Positions 23,234 to 35,317 of a DNA stretch of 64,000 nt are shown here, piece by piece. The DNA is from Arbacia lixula. Its lineage: Eukaryota; Echinodermata; Echinoidea; Arbacioida; Arbaciidae. The position numbers and the translations under genes are program-made. Every line of letters starts with the position of its first letter. Position 1 is the stretch's first letter. Below the pieces are notes generated by a model. That model was not told the origin of the DNA. It searched no databases and worked only from the letters and a program-made list of their open reading frames with translations. The stretch is from the NCBI GenBank assembly GCA_963669155.1, contig OZ022585.1:6774843-6838842 (forward strand), written 5' to 3'.

Positions 23234-24280
23234 TTACAAATCTTTTGCTTGTCCTTCAGTCCCTTTGTCAGGTTCTTTGATTTCAATTGGTGTGCAACTT
23301 TGTGTTTGTTTTGACTTCTGTTTGCCAAGGTATGGAAATACAAAAATGTAAATACCTACTAGTAGCATTGTGTTGGCAACTGCAAAGGATAGCATCACTA
23401 AGAATTCTGTTGTTGCCAATTGAAAGTGACCCATTGTCCCAAAACATGTATTTTGCAAAGTTTGTTTACTTGTAGGCACATATGTAGATGGTATCTCCGT
23501 TGGTTTTGGTGAGGTTTCTTTCACATTGTTCATTGGTACATCTGAGCTTATTTGAGGACAGGGGTTCAGCTCTTCCTCCCCTCCAGTATCATCATGCTGT
23601 GAAAAATCTTTCATGAATTCGGAACAATTACAAATATGTTTGCCCTTCTTGAAGGTAGAAGAACAACACCTCACTGGAATTGCTTTCGTAATCCACAGTG
23701 TCTGCATGAGAGTAGTGCGGTTTTGAATAGGTCTAGTCCAGGGAGGTAGCCGATCACCACACTGATAACACTCAATTACTCCAGGAGTGCTACCTATTGG
23801 GGCTGTACAGCTGAGGAGAGACCATTTGTCATCGCTAGTGTCTACATGGTTAGGAACTATAACACAGTCAGGTTTTCCTGGGTGAAACTCAATACTCAAA
23901 CTTATTTGTTTTGTATGGCCTTCAAGTCTCTGGCCACCTTTGTAAATGTCACATGTGTAGGTACCTGCATCTTCTCGAGAAATATTTTCAATATTGACTC
24001 GAATCAAAAACATGTGAGATGACAAAAATGGGGTGGATTGCTCCTCAACATGTACTGCAAATCTATGTAGCTGATGTGGCCCTAAACCATTTGGATTGAT
24101 TTCATTGGATATGTAGAAGGGATGCCTGTCACCAATACGAAGCCCTACACTAATGCCTTCTTCATGATTGTAGTGGAATACAAATTCTGCCTGATCCCCC
24201 TCAGTGAAGCTGAGCTGTGTAGAAGTGCTGGAGCATACCAACAGTGCAAATATACACATGTGGGCTACTTTGGAAAACAT
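23234..24280 (-). CDS. A3: class A Ig-superfamily membrane protein
   Basis: A predicted 348-residue type I membrane protein, one exon, ATG at 24280. It has a signal peptide (about 1-21), a V-like domain (about 22-130, F-strand DAGTYTC) and a C-like domain (about 135-225, with CTAPIG, ECYQCGD and paired cysteines). A Pro/Thr stalk, a membrane helix (about 293-317) and a tail of about 30 polar residues without tyrosine follow. The V domain has histidine where the B-strand cysteine is expected, so the canonical intra-domain disulphide is missing. It is close to A5, differing mainly in the V domain and the last residues. It lies 169 bp downstream of broken C1. Function unknown; a receptor or ligand that signals through a partner fits the short tail. 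Confidence 0.8.
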   Translation of the reverse strand: MFSKVAHMCIFALLVCSSTSTQLSFTEGDQAEFVFHYNHEEGISVGLRIGDRHPFYISNEINPNGLGPHQLHRFAVHVEEQSTPFLSSHMFLIRVNIENISREDAGTYTCDIYKGGQRLEGHTKQISLSIEFHPGKPDCVIVPNHVDTSDDKWSLLSCTAPIGSTPGVIECYQCGDRLPPWTRPIQNRTTLMQTLWITKAIPVRCCSSTFKKGKHICNCSEFMKDFSQHDDTGGEEELNPCPQISSDVPMNNVKETSPKPTEIPSTYVPTSKQTLQNTCFGTMGHFQLATTEFLVMLSFAVANTMLLVGIYIFVFPYLGKQKSKQTQSCTPIEIKEPDKGTEGQAKDL

Positions 24281-24449
24281 ATTTCAAGAACAAGAGTAAA
24301 ACTTGAATAGAATGGAATAAAGCAAGTAAACTATATGTAGGTAACCTATGATGGTGGCACTGCAGTACATCTGTGTTGAAGCTTCTTATGAATTAGTGGA
24401 AAAAAACAATGTGATGATTAAGTTAACTGTATAAATTATAATTGAATGC

Positions 24450-25290
24450 TCATCTGGTGAAAAAAAAGCATTGTTCTCCTGATTGGCTTGGATTTGGCAA
24501 GGAAGTAGCTTCTTGTGTTGGTGTTTCAGATTTAATTGATTCTTGCTGATTGCTATGTTGCTCATCTATAGTTGTGCTTACAATTCCTTTTATTGGGATA
24601 TATCTGCCTGGCTGTGATGTTATTTTCACAGAATGAAAGTCATTGCAGGACTGGGTATTCTTGGGAAACTTTGTGCTGACTGAGCAGCAAACAATGTCTG
24701 TGTCTCTCTTTAGCGAAAATGTGCCAGTAAATATAGCTTGGCCTGTTATGTGAGGTGGAGTATGGACAACTGTCTTGGTTGAATAAGTCAAGTAGCAAAT
24801 AGCAGCTCCAGGTGGGTAACCATTCTTGGCTGTACACTTAAGAATCGAGTAATTGAAGACATATGCAGCCTCAAGTGGGACAGATGCAGTATGAATCCAG
24901 TCGCATGTAAGAGCTTCAGGTGGGTGGAAGACCTTCAGATGAATTTGCCGAGTCGAGCTTTCCTGTCCACAAGTAAAATCACACTGGTAATTTCCTTTAT
25001 CTGCAACCTGTATGTTGTTTATGGACAGAGAAACAAAATATAGTTGTTCTTAACAGCTTTGCATAAGGGTAGGTGTTGGAGAGCAGCTATGTTCCTTTTT
25101 CATTAAAGATCACTCCATTGTAAGAATACATTGAAGAGCAGATTTGATCAGAGTGTGGTGTGATGAATAAAAATGTGGCTGTGTCATGTTCTTTAACAGT
25201 CAGGCTCTGGTGAGTTGCTGAGCTTGATGCATCCCTTGTTGTTCAAGATTTAAAGAGTATTAATGGCATCATTAGTCCAATCATCAAGCA
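24450..25290 (-). pseudogene. C1: broken class C Ig gene
   Basis: Homologous throughout to C2, but a net 26-bp deletion near 25045 in the first Ig domain shifts the frame. A T-rich slip near 24463 truncates the C-terminus before the hydrophobic tail. The second domain (SVSTKFPKN, CNDFHS) remains recognisable. It is in the same order and strand before A3 as intact C2 is before A5. Confidence 0.78.
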
Positions 25291-25639
25291 AACTTCATGA
25301 CGAATCATTTTGTCCTTTCTAGGTTGTTTGCCAACCCTCTGTACTTCATAGTTGTGCATCTGGAGTGGTGTAGGGCACAGAGATGTGTTGCGTTGTTTCT
25401 ACAAGACATCTGGTTCTGCTTTTGACTGATCTGTGTAATGAGAATAATAGACCAAATTGAAGTGTTAAGAGTAATTCCACAGTGGGTCAGTCATACATTT
25501 AGGCAAACTCCTGATATGTTTGGATCATTAGCCTCATAGACACCGATGAACTGATAACGTACCATTGAGTATGTGTTTAAGACTTTTAACATCATTCTAT
25601 AAAGAAGAGCAATTGGAAAAAAAGCACTTCTATTGGACA

Positions 25640-26834
25640 CCTCTTCTTAAATTGATTTCACAATTGTGTCTGTAATTTGTGCATACTCTTCATTATTTCT
25701 CTGACAGGATAATATCCAGACATTTTTATCATTTTGTTCAATATTTATGTTCTGGCAGAACAACTTTCAGCTCATAATGATCACCATGTAGCTTAAAACT
25801 GTGAAAAATGTATGTAGCTTGTTTTTGTATGTTTAAGAGTAGCCATTTGCAACAACTTTTAATGAAATTACAAAAGAGACAAAGAAATAGGACAGAGAGT
25901 GAGAAATCATTTAGCAATATAGATTATTGTTTGAGTAAAAGAGCAGTAAAAATGAACAATTTTTAATGAAGCATACTTACATGGGCCACACACTTAGCAA
26001 ACTCCAGGAAACACTAAAGTTCTACAGCACTGAGATGAAAGAGCAATTAACCCTTTGTGTGCCAGACAAACTGCTTCTCTATGGTATATATATGTAGTAA
26101 TGGTGAAATAGTCATTAAGTGGCACCGAAGCATTAATCTTCATCTTCAACGATCCATATCATAACATCATCAATATAAATCAGCAGAGCACTCCTTCATG
26201 AATAGCTCCTTTGTCTCCTGCACCACTGGTCTACTGTGGGTATATTTGACAAACTTGAAAAACTTGATTTCATAATTCCCGCTTAAGACGAGATTGTAGA
26301 TAATGTAGTTAATGATTAACTTCATATCGTGTTATCAGAAGATATAAAAAACAAACAATTGTTACTCACATGACTCCAGCCAAAATGTATGCTTGGATTT
26401 TACAGGTCTCAACGTACAAATAGAGAACTTGTTCATATTTTCATTTTAGGGTACCATGTAATAGCATATACTCAGCATTACTTGAGATTGACACAGCTTT
26501 GCCCAGTATTAAAAAAAAGCTCCACACATTTCACATTATCTGTAGTTTTTGATTCTGCAGACCAGATGGTTTATAAACAATATTAAATTATTGTTTTGTT
26601 CTTCTCTGTTAATGTGCAATTTCTCATTTACAGTCTAATATTTTTATAACACTGGCCAATTGAATAACATTCTTGCTCAATAAGTTCTGCATTTAAGAAA
26701 GAACCTTTAAGCATGCACCCAGTAGTAAGGAAAGCGTGCTCCATCCTGCAAATGAATGAAAAAGAAGTACTGCATTGTTGTGGGAACTGTCATTACTGCT
26801 CTTGTTTACCCATCTCTTTCGAGCTCCCCCTCCC

Positions 26835-26876
<42 letters not shown>

Positions 26877-28505
26877 CTTTTCTCTTTCTATCTTTCTGTC
26901 CCTCATTCTCTTTCTCTCTTTCTTTCTCTCCCCTCTCTACACCTTTCTCTCTTTCCACTGACACTCTCCTGTTGTCTTTGCACTTACTGCTATTTTATGT
27001 TTATGACAATCCTATTGTAAAGCTCTGTCATAATATATAAGCATTGTACATTGATGTTACTCATCAAGAAAGAGCTACAGAGAGAGAAAAATAAAGATAC
27101 TTGAAGAGAAAAAGAGAGGTAGAGAGAAGGAGAGATGAAGTAAACAAAGGGGATGTGTTTGAAAAAACTTTATTTCATAATTACCACCTAAAATGATATT
27201 GTAGATAATCTAGTTAATGATTAACTTGATATCATGCTCTCAGATAACAGGCTAACTGTATGATTATGACTTTCATGTCTTCGAAAGAATAATTCGAAAG
27301 ATTAGTGAACATTGTTTTATTAGTAGATACATATATTTGCATGTGCTTCCATCTAAGTAAATAAAGGATATACACTACAAATGGTAATCATCTTTGTGTA
27401 TAGGTATCACCTAATATATACTCGAACACTATTACTTTTCAATTACTGAAATGAAACTGTGCATCATACTTGTGAATTAAACATATACTGTACAAAATTA
27501 AATATTATTACTGTACTGGTTCTTTCGTGCATTTCAATTTACATTCATTTACATGTATATAGGAATTCCTTTGATTTCTGGCGGCGACATAAATCAGAAG
27601 ACAGTAAGTTGGAGAAGTTGTTAGCCTGGCATATCTAGCTCAACAGTAGTATATTTTGTTTACTTCATATTCTACTTCACAAATTATTCATAATGAAAAG
27701 GAATTGGAATTTTTGTCTTTCTATGCATCTTTTTGAAAATACATTAAGCATTTTACAAGGACTATATACAAGTCATAAAAATTCAAACATATGAACGTAA
27801 TGTAACCAAATGATTAACAAAAATGAGAAAAGAGCATATATATTTATGCAAAACAAGTTGAAGTGAGGGCAATGGCTGCTCATGATGAAACAAAATGATA
27901 TATGATATAATGATATAAAAGTCAACTTCGAATGATATTGAATATATATATATATATTTTGTATAAATGAGCCATTCTGCCGTATCTATGAGCCTCTTGA
28001 TCAGGGCAGCATTTGCTTACAAGTGTTTTTTTTAAGCATTTAATCTATCAGAATTGGCAATACAGTTCACTGTGGCTCCATGCACACTCTATGATATTCT
28101 GAGATCACATTCACACAATTTTAATAAGTAGAAGTGACATTTCCTAACAAATAGTACACATGTAATAACTTTATTCCACAGGAACAATTCATACAATTCA
28201 GTTCAAATGATATAACACATGTTTGATGAGCCTACATGTACATCTAGATCTAGCCCAATAGCTTGAACAATCAAAAATATTATGGAAATCTTCATCAAAT
28301 AATTTCTTTTTCCAGCTGCTCACGATTGTTTTAAAGTGTTGCTATTTCTATTGGCAATGACAAGTCCCCCACCAACAAATTTAACTTTGCATCTGATATA
28401 ATATATTTTTTTTATTCCTATTTTGTGGCAAATATTGTCACCATGTTTGTGTCCTATAATGAGCACACTAGTCTTAGAAGTGGAGTCACTAAGTATTTTT
28501 TTTTA
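25640..28505. other. Intergenic part of duplication copy 2
   Basis: No gene seen. It contains the pyrimidine tract at 26827-26950 (with a C run), the purine tract at 27080-27145, a short TA repeat near 27945, and the conserved minus-strand AATAAA near 28165 that could end B2 transcripts. Confidence 0.5.
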
Positions 28506-30230
28506 TTACAGTGAGTCCCATTTAGCAGCCCTGATCACTGCACTATTTTCATATTCTGCAGTCATTGACATGTACTCTGAACAAATACTTTGGGTATCAT
28601 ATGCTTGACAACTTTCGTCATACAGATCAATTTCACTACTTGAGGAACTGTATATGTACAATTCTGAAGATGTACTTCTTCCAGATGAGCGGTACACATT
28701 GGTATCATACAGGTGATGGTGCTCAAGTCCACTGGATTTGTGGAGATTTGGAGTGAAAGAGTTTGGAGGAATATTTGAAAGCGACGCTTCATTGTCTGGA
28801 GGGTCAGTATAAACAGGCTCGGTTTCTTCCTGGGTATCCATATGCTCTGCCTGTGCACCACCACTGTCATCTTGTTTGGGTGAAGTAATTTCAGGATCCC
28901 TTTTGGTCTTCTTGTGAAAGCAAACATAAATAGCTCTGATAAAGCAAGCAGTAGCAAAGATTGTTGCCACAGTACCAGAAACAGCAGAAACAATTGTTTG
29001 CCATGAATGAGAAAGGCTTGTTTGGTTGGAACCAGACTTCACCGTAGCTGTAGACACATTACTGATGTTTTGAGTATTTACTGGGGTTAGGAGACTGTGT
29101 TTTTCTCCCGGAGAACTAGCAGAAACATGCTCTTGAGTGGAATATACAAAGTCAAAAGATGCAGGAGATTGTGTGGACAGATCAGTGACAGGTGTTGCAG
29201 AGGGTGGATAAGTATCTTTGAAATTGTCCATGTCAAGAGAAATGAATGCTGCTTCTGTGTCAGAACCTTCTGTATTTGTAACAGTACATGCTACCATTAC
29301 TTCTACAATTCCAGATGCCATAGCCTTGAGAGAGTTGTTGTATAACACATCAATAGTCTGGGAGTGCCCATTGCAGCCATTGAGAAGTCCTGCAGGAGAG
29401 CAAAACCATGAGTAGATGTAATTTTCAGGATAACCCTTTGCAATGCAGAGTAGCCGGATAGGGCTGGTCATGGGTAAAGGAGCTTGCTTTGGATAAACAA
29501 ACACATTTGGTTGACTGATGACTCTGAAGGGACCAATAATACACTGGTGTCTTTGTCCTGGAAAGGCAGTGGCACTGCTTACTTTACAGATAATCTTGGA
29601 CAGATCCAGATCTTGAGTGACGAATATCTCGTGTGACAGTACTCTGTATGTACCATCCTCATGATGCCATGGTAAGGCATGCTGTAGACTTGTGGGTGGA
29701 TCGATCCTCCAGCTTAAGTCCACTGCTGGTTCACCACGGGGAACCTCACAGAGGATTCCTTGCGATTCCCCCACTCTCACCTCCTGTACACCTCTGGGTT
29801 CACACGTCAGCTGTTCAGCAGTTGGAAAGTACTGCACAAGAAGTTTTGCACTCTGTGATGAAAAGCACTGTCGAGAAGGAGTGCCGGAACTGTGTTGACT
29901 GACGGCATTCAAATGACATGTCACAAACCTGATGGTTAGATCCATGTTCTCAATAACAAGTCTTGAAGTCAAACGATTGACATTACAGGAACTCTCTGGT
30001 ACCGCATGTGGAGTATTTGGAGAAACAAGCCAAGAAAGGGAGTCTGTTTTGCAGTTTGCATTTGTGACACTACAGTAAAAGATCGCGTGTTGCCCTTCTC
30101 TAATAGCATTGAGTTCAGGTTGAATCACAACTAGCAAGGGTGAATATCTACAAGCATGTCCAGTGTTTGTGAAAAAGACAATTATAGTACAAAAAGCAAC
30201 ACAACGATACAAGGAAAAGCACAGAGCCAT
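28506..30230 (-). CDS. B2: class B Ig receptor with tyrosine-rich tail
   Basis: Close paralogue of B1, 574 residues, one exon, same ATG context. It has a signal peptide, three Ig-like domains in the same positions, a stalk shorter by about seven residues, a membrane helix (about 410-433) and a tail of about 140 residues. YMSM (553-556) keeps the YxxM pattern and YENS (560-563) keeps YxN; the first tail tyrosine of B1 is replaced by histidine. Changes from B1 concentrate in the outer Ig domain (about 20 in 90 residues) and the stalk. The second and third domains change far less and the signal peptide is identical. The stop again overlaps AATAAA. The difference suggests diversification of ligand binding, which is inference. 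Confidence 0.82.
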   Translation of the reverse strand: MALCFSLYRCVAFCTIIVFFTNTGHACRYSPLLVVIQPELNAIREGQHAIFYCSVTNANCKTDSLSWLVSPNTPHAVPESSCNVNRLTSRLVIENMDLTIRFVTCHLNAVSQHSSGTPSRQCFSSQSAKLLVQYFPTAEQLTCEPRGVQEVRVGESQGILCEVPRGEPAVDLSWRIDPPTSLQHALPWHHEDGTYRVLSHEIFVTQDLDLSKIICKVSSATAFPGQRHQCIIGPFRVISQPNVFVYPKQAPLPMTSPIRLLCIAKGYPENYIYSWFCSPAGLLNGCNGHSQTIDVLYNNSLKAMASGIVEVMVACTVTNTEGSDTEAAFISLDMDNFKDTYPPSATPVTDLSTQSPASFDFVYSTQEHVSASSPGEKHSLLTPVNTQNISNVSTATVKSGSNQTSLSHSWQTIVSAVSGTVATIFATACFIRAIYVCFHKKTKRDPEITSPKQDDSGGAQAEHMDTQEETEPVYTDPPDNEASLSNIPPNSFTPNLHKSSGLEHHHLYDTNVYRSSGRSTSSELYIYSSSSSEIDLYDESCQAYDTQSICSEYMSMTAEYENSAVIRAAKWDSL

Positions 30231-31399
30231 TTTATACAGAGATTATTGACCGCTGACCATAATGAGCAAAATACATTATGGGGAAGAAATGCAATTTACT
30301 TGTGTTTTTATTTGTTCTGGCAGGAGCATATATTTTCCAAACGTCTTCAAAGATATTTATTACCTCATTTATCAGACACATCATGAAGTGGTGCTTGTAG
30401 CAAAATGAACTTCCTGGAGGGACTTTCAGTTTCACTCTAGGATTGTGATTTGAAATGAACCCTCTTCAGGTTCCTAGAGTGAGTAGCAGCATAGAGCATA
30501 AACTTTACCACAGTAACTGAAAATATCCAATTTAAATGCAGGTACGGAAAGTGTAGTATTGTAAAGTTATCTAACAATGCATGATTAGTATGAAACTAGA
30601 TGTATGCCCAAACTTTGATGATAGTGATAAATTCTGAATTTATACGTTCATGTTAATGAGAATAGATCTGAACAAATCTGGTTGAATACAATTATACAAT
30701 GATTTTGATAATGCTAACAAGTGTGGGCAAACAATTACAACTTGATCTTGATAAAGCAAGCTTATCAGAAAACTAAAAAACAAGTTAGAGTAAAACTCAA
30801 TACCATTGACAAGCAAACATGACTGCACATCTTCATCTTATATCATACTAGCTTATCCACAAAAAAATATAAGCATAAAAGGAGTAATAGTGAACTTTCA
30901 TGAATTTATAAATTATACAAAGATGAAATCAGTCATATTATTTACAGCTCAGTATGTGAACATCAAAATAAATGATGAAGCATGTACATTTTTTTTTTGT
31001 ATATAGCTTTGTACATTGTTTTGCCTGGTACACAACCATATCAGAAATGTTTTTTATATGGTACACCTCCATATAATGTTCATACCTTACTGTCTGACCT
31101 CCTTGTCACATTTTGAGAGTCTCAAAATTAATACATTCCATTGTAGTTTATAAATCGTCAAAGACTCAAAGCTGAAATAATGTTGTTATTGTAGCCATTA
31201 TCTCTCTTTATTGTGTAGAATTGATAAACATCCATCAGCAAAAGACTTATACTCTGAAATATATGTATTCCATGAGAAGTGATGTTAGGTTGATTAGTTA
31301 ATGTATCCATTTACTTCACATATCGTAAGAAAGAAGCAAGAAAGAAAGCAAAAAATTCCTTATTTAAAAGTTATGTTTACTTAAAACTTAATGTTTAAT
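30231..31399. other. Upstream region of B2
   Basis: No gene. It is nearly identical to 14061-15216 apart from small insertions and deletions. Confidence 0.5.
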
Positions 31400-32385
31400 C
31401 TCTCTTGAGGTCCTCTGTTTGATTTTACTTTCTTGAGGTAAATGTTGTTGGTCCTTGTTACTTTTTTTTAATGATTTCTGCTTCTTCTGGCTTGACTGCT
31501 GTGCCACTGTGTGAATCTTTTGCCTTCTTTGTCTTATGAAGGATTAGTATTCCCACAATACAAATAACTGTCATATTTAGAAGCGTTAAGAGCATATTAA
31601 TAAATGACAATGCCACAATAGTATGAATTTGATGAACTGTAACATAGTATGTTATTTCATCTCTTGAAGGCAAAGATGTAGATGGTGTATTTGCTATTGG
31701 TACATCTGGGGTTGTTTTTGGAGGACATGGATTGAGATTTTCTTCCTCTTCTCCGTCATGCTTAGAAAAATCTTTTTTTGAAATCAGTGCATTCACAAAC
31801 ATTTATGCTCTGTATGGAGATGGAAGAACAGCAAAACACAGGAGTTGTTGTTCTTATCTGCAATGTCTGCATGAGTGTGGTGCGGTTTTGAACAGTACTA
31901 GTGTGAGGTAGGTGATCACCATTTTGATAACATTCAATAACACTTAGATGACTACCAAGTGGGGCTGTACATGTACAACCCGTCAAGGTTTGTGTTAGCA
32001 TGGTTAAGACCCAGATCACATTTGGCTTTGCCCAGAGGGCAGGTAACACTCAAATCTATTTGTTTCATATAGCCTTCAAGCTTCTTGTCATCTTTGTACA
32101 TTTCACACGTATAAGTGCCTGCATCTTCTCGAGAAATATTTTTGATAGTAACTCAAACCAGACTGTGAAATGACAAGAATGGGTTGGAATCTTTTTCAAA
32201 ATTTACTCTGAATCTCTCTGGCTGATTTGGTCCTGAACCATTTTGGTTGATTTCATTTGACTGGTAAAAGGGAGGTCTATTACCAATCTTAAGCTGCACA
32301 TCAATTCCCTCATTATAAGGGTAGTGAAACTGCAGTTCTGCTTGATCTCCCTCAGTGAAGCTGAGCTGAGTAGAGGAAATTGAGC
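31400..32385 (-). pseudogene. A4: broken class A Ig gene
   Basis: Duplicate of A2 with different lesions added. A TGA interrupts the V domain just before the conserved SREDAGTYTC stretch (near 32156). The net 8-bp linker deletion near 31975 is shared with A2. An extra T in a T run near 31775 shifts the frame in the stalk. The V-domain B strand has histidine, as in A3 and A5, whereas A2 has cysteine. The membrane helix and tail are recognisable at 31458-31650. Not expected to make a full protein. Confidence 0.8.
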
Positions 32386-33039
32386 ATACACACAGTATAC
32401 TCAGGCGCGGGGGAGCACCCCAATTTGCATCTCATTATCTGCCCGATCTATTTGAATTTGTAACAGACTTCTACTGCAATCCCAAAACGTGGTGACTGAT
32501 AGTCGAAATATTTGCATTCGCATCTCATCGCTTTGCGCCCGAGTTATGAAAGGAAACTTTCCAACCTATCTAAGTTTTCAATGAACTTCATAATCATGAA
32601 AAAATATGAAATTTGATGGAATAAAACGTGAGATATGAAACTTTTGAAATCATACAAACGATAGTTGTTGTTAGTCAAAATGATGATATAATGTGATAGG
32701 TCTGGATTCTTCCAGATGTGTCTATGTCCTATGTTTGTACTTGGTAAGTTATGAAGACGAGTCTAGTGTACTTCTTTCTATACCATAACCATTTTATGTG
32801 GCAAGGGATTCTTATTGTTTGGGGTGTGTTTGCATTACACTGCACATACCTCAATAGCATGAATAGCATGAATGTGATTATGTTGTCACATTATAATATG
32901 GAATGTGTTTAAGAAAATGATACTTACTACACACTACAGACCAAATTTGAAATTCCTTTCATGAGAGATGTTCTGTAATTTGTCTTTGTAAAGACTTTTT
33001 ACCAACAATCATATTTTTTGTTTACTTTCAAGTATTGAA

Positions 33040-34250
33040 TTGTGCTACCAAATATCATGCTGAGTGTTATATACTTTGCAGTGCACAGTCTACATTTCCC
33101 ATGGTTTTTGAAAGATGTTAAACCGAACGTCAGGGTAGGAAGTGGAATGGAAGTCCTGGGGCCGTATTCCATAAACAAGATAAACATGCTTAAGTAAAAA
33201 ATCTAAGCAATTTGTCTTATCTTGTGTCTAAGACAAAATTCTTAGCCAAAACGCGTATTCCATAAAAATTTGGCTAAGAATTTTGTCTTAGAACTTGGCT
33301 AAGATTTTTTGCTTAGCTAAGACAGATTTAGGATTTATGGCTAAGTAACTGTTCTTAAAATTGTACACTTAGTATTCTATAAACTACAAATGGCTAAGAA
33401 TTTTGCCCTAACTCTTAAGACAGCTGTGAGTTGTCTTAACTTTGGGGATGCAGCATGGCTGCGCGCAGTATGGCAGCTTCATCCACTGCCTGCTCACACC
33501 ATAACCAGCATGACCGCGTATTTCTGCTTAATGCGCGTTAATTTTATTGTCAAAGGTTGGATGCGCGATTTATTTTACACATAGCCATTAGTAAACAAGA
33601 TGTAAGATTAACAGAAGAAAGCTAGGCAAAATGTGTACATATTTGACAATTGCACATTTTCGTTCCAAATACCTCTATTTTCAACTTGCATTCGTACTGC
33701 TGAAATGTTGGCACGGTATGTTTAACATCACTGATCTCATCTATGATGACATTGCCCCTATGGCAAATCGGAACTATCCTATTGAGCCCACAGACAAGGT
33801 ATGCATAGCTTAAAAGTTAGATTCAATGCTGGTGCGATTTTTGCCTTTAACACGTAAAATGCATTGACTTTTTCACCGCGGGGGAGTTGTTCGTGGGAGA
33901 ACGAGTGTGATTAAAGTTGCGTGACGTCACTAATTTTCTCATGACGTCAAAGAATTTTAAGATTTGCCTTAGCCAAATCTTTTGACTTTATAGGAAAAAT
34001 TGCTTAAGTTCATGGACTACCGTCTTAGACAAGAAAAAGGCTAAGACAAATTGCTTAGACTTAAGCAAAAATTCTTAGATGTTTATTTACAAATACTTAA
34101 TGAGACCCTAGAAAAAACCTCATACTTTATCTTATTTTATGCATGTCAACACAAGATTGATTCTCATAGACAGTTCTGATAATAATTGTTGTTGCATACA
34201 TATCATCAGAGCTTGATGAGCTTGCACAAGGTTCATTGTCCTTTCATGCA
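33040..34250 (-). pseudogene. B4-like tail fragment, copy 2, split by an insertion
   Basis: Same fragment as 16869-17160: the 3' part lies at about 33040-33159 and the 5' part at 34084-34250, separated by the element at 33160-34083. The block encoding the VYENQ-type motif (rendered from GATTGATTCTCATAGACAG) survives in the 5' part. Confidence 0.6.
33160..34083. mobile_element. MITE with TTAGCC/CTAAGAC repeats
   Basis: Comparison with copy 1 (GTCCCGGTATTTACAAAT) shows an insertion of about 924 bp. It begins GGCCGTATTCCATAAAC and ends GCAAAAATTCTTAGATG. Both ends carry inverted ATAAACAT, CTTAAG and CTAAGCAATTTGTCTTA blocks, and GGCTAAGA-type motifs repeat inside. TGACGTCA occurs twice in the interior. 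No transposase frame; superfamily undetermined. Exact ends are ambiguous by a few bases. Confidence 0.75.
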
Positions 34251-34269
34251 TTTCAAGTTATGTTCATGG

Positions 34270-35317
34270 TGTTACAAGTGTGTATAAGTTATACATATAG
34301 CCATACATGTAGCCATTAAATAAGCTGCACTCTTTGTGCTTGTGAAATTCCTCACTGGTGAAACAAACATTGTGCATGTGTACTGCAGGGAAAATTCTGG
34401 AATGTGAGAAGACTCTGGCAGATGTTATTTACATGAAAGAATGTTACACTTACTGCTTAGCTGAGACTCATTAGTATAATAAAGGAGGCACTGGCTGGAA
34501 TGTGCCTGTGGAGTTGAATGACCTTTTTAGGACCAGTGATGACTCATCAGTGTAATCTGGGTCAGGTCAATAGTGATTGTCATGTTTACAATCAAAGGTA
34601 CAATGTAGAACTTACTAGATGTATTGAGAAATTTCTAGAAGCACAGATAATAGAACCCTCTAGAATGTACAGATTGTAGTATATATATATATATATGAGT
34701 TGCTCGAATAGGAGCTCAGAGTTAACATACCATCCTAGCTCCAGTCATGTACCTGTGACAACCTGCATGAGAGAGTTTACCTATCATCTCGCTCCAGTCA
34801 CCTGTGGTATATAGTAACCTGCATCTAAGATTTTGTTGTGACCCTGGCCCAATACCCACCTGTGGATTTATACGAGGATTTTCTCTACGTGGATAACTAC
34901 CTGTCTGTTAAATAGTGCTTATGGGACCCTGCCTGTGGAAGTCACACTCTCTGTGGATTGATATTTGACCATCTTGGATCATCCATTTGGACTTGACTAT
35001 CTGGAATACCTGCTCTTCAGCATACAACATTGGGATCAACATTGCGATCATTATTTGGGAATACTGGATCGGATTATCAACTGGACCATCAGCGGGAGCC
35101 GTGGATTCATTTGACCTCAGTATCCTCCAGCACTGTAAGCTAACCTGTACCCAAACATTGTAAAGTAATTTATATACGTGTATTGATGTATTGATGTACT
35201 GAAAGTGAAAGTTTGTCTTGGTTTTAAAGGGGAAAATACCCCATATAATAAAGAACACATAAACTAAATATTGGTATCATTTTGTGCGATCCTTTCTGGC
35301 GTGAATTGATCGTAACA
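34270..35317. mobile_element. Solo LTR of an LTR retrotransposon
   Basis: The insertion of 1048 bp is defined by comparison with copy 1. It begins TGTTAC, ends GTAACA (TG...CA with inverted 6-bp ends) and is flanked by a 4-bp duplication ATGG (34266-34269, 35318-35321). It contains a TATATATA box near 34680 and AATAAA at 35247, consistent with U3 and R/U5 regions. No gag or pol and no second LTR, so it is a solo LTR left by recombination. Gypsy-type is plausible; the superfamily is not proven. Confidence 0.85.

Larger units (their letters stand above)
22970..25335. repeat. A-C duplication unit, copy 1 (matches 43020-45430)
   Basis: It is collinear with 43020-45430, from the GTGGATCCTTCA motif through the class A and class C genes to the AGGTTGTTTGCCAAC motif, where it joins segmental copy 2. 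In this copy A3 is intact but C1 is broken. Confidence 0.8.
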
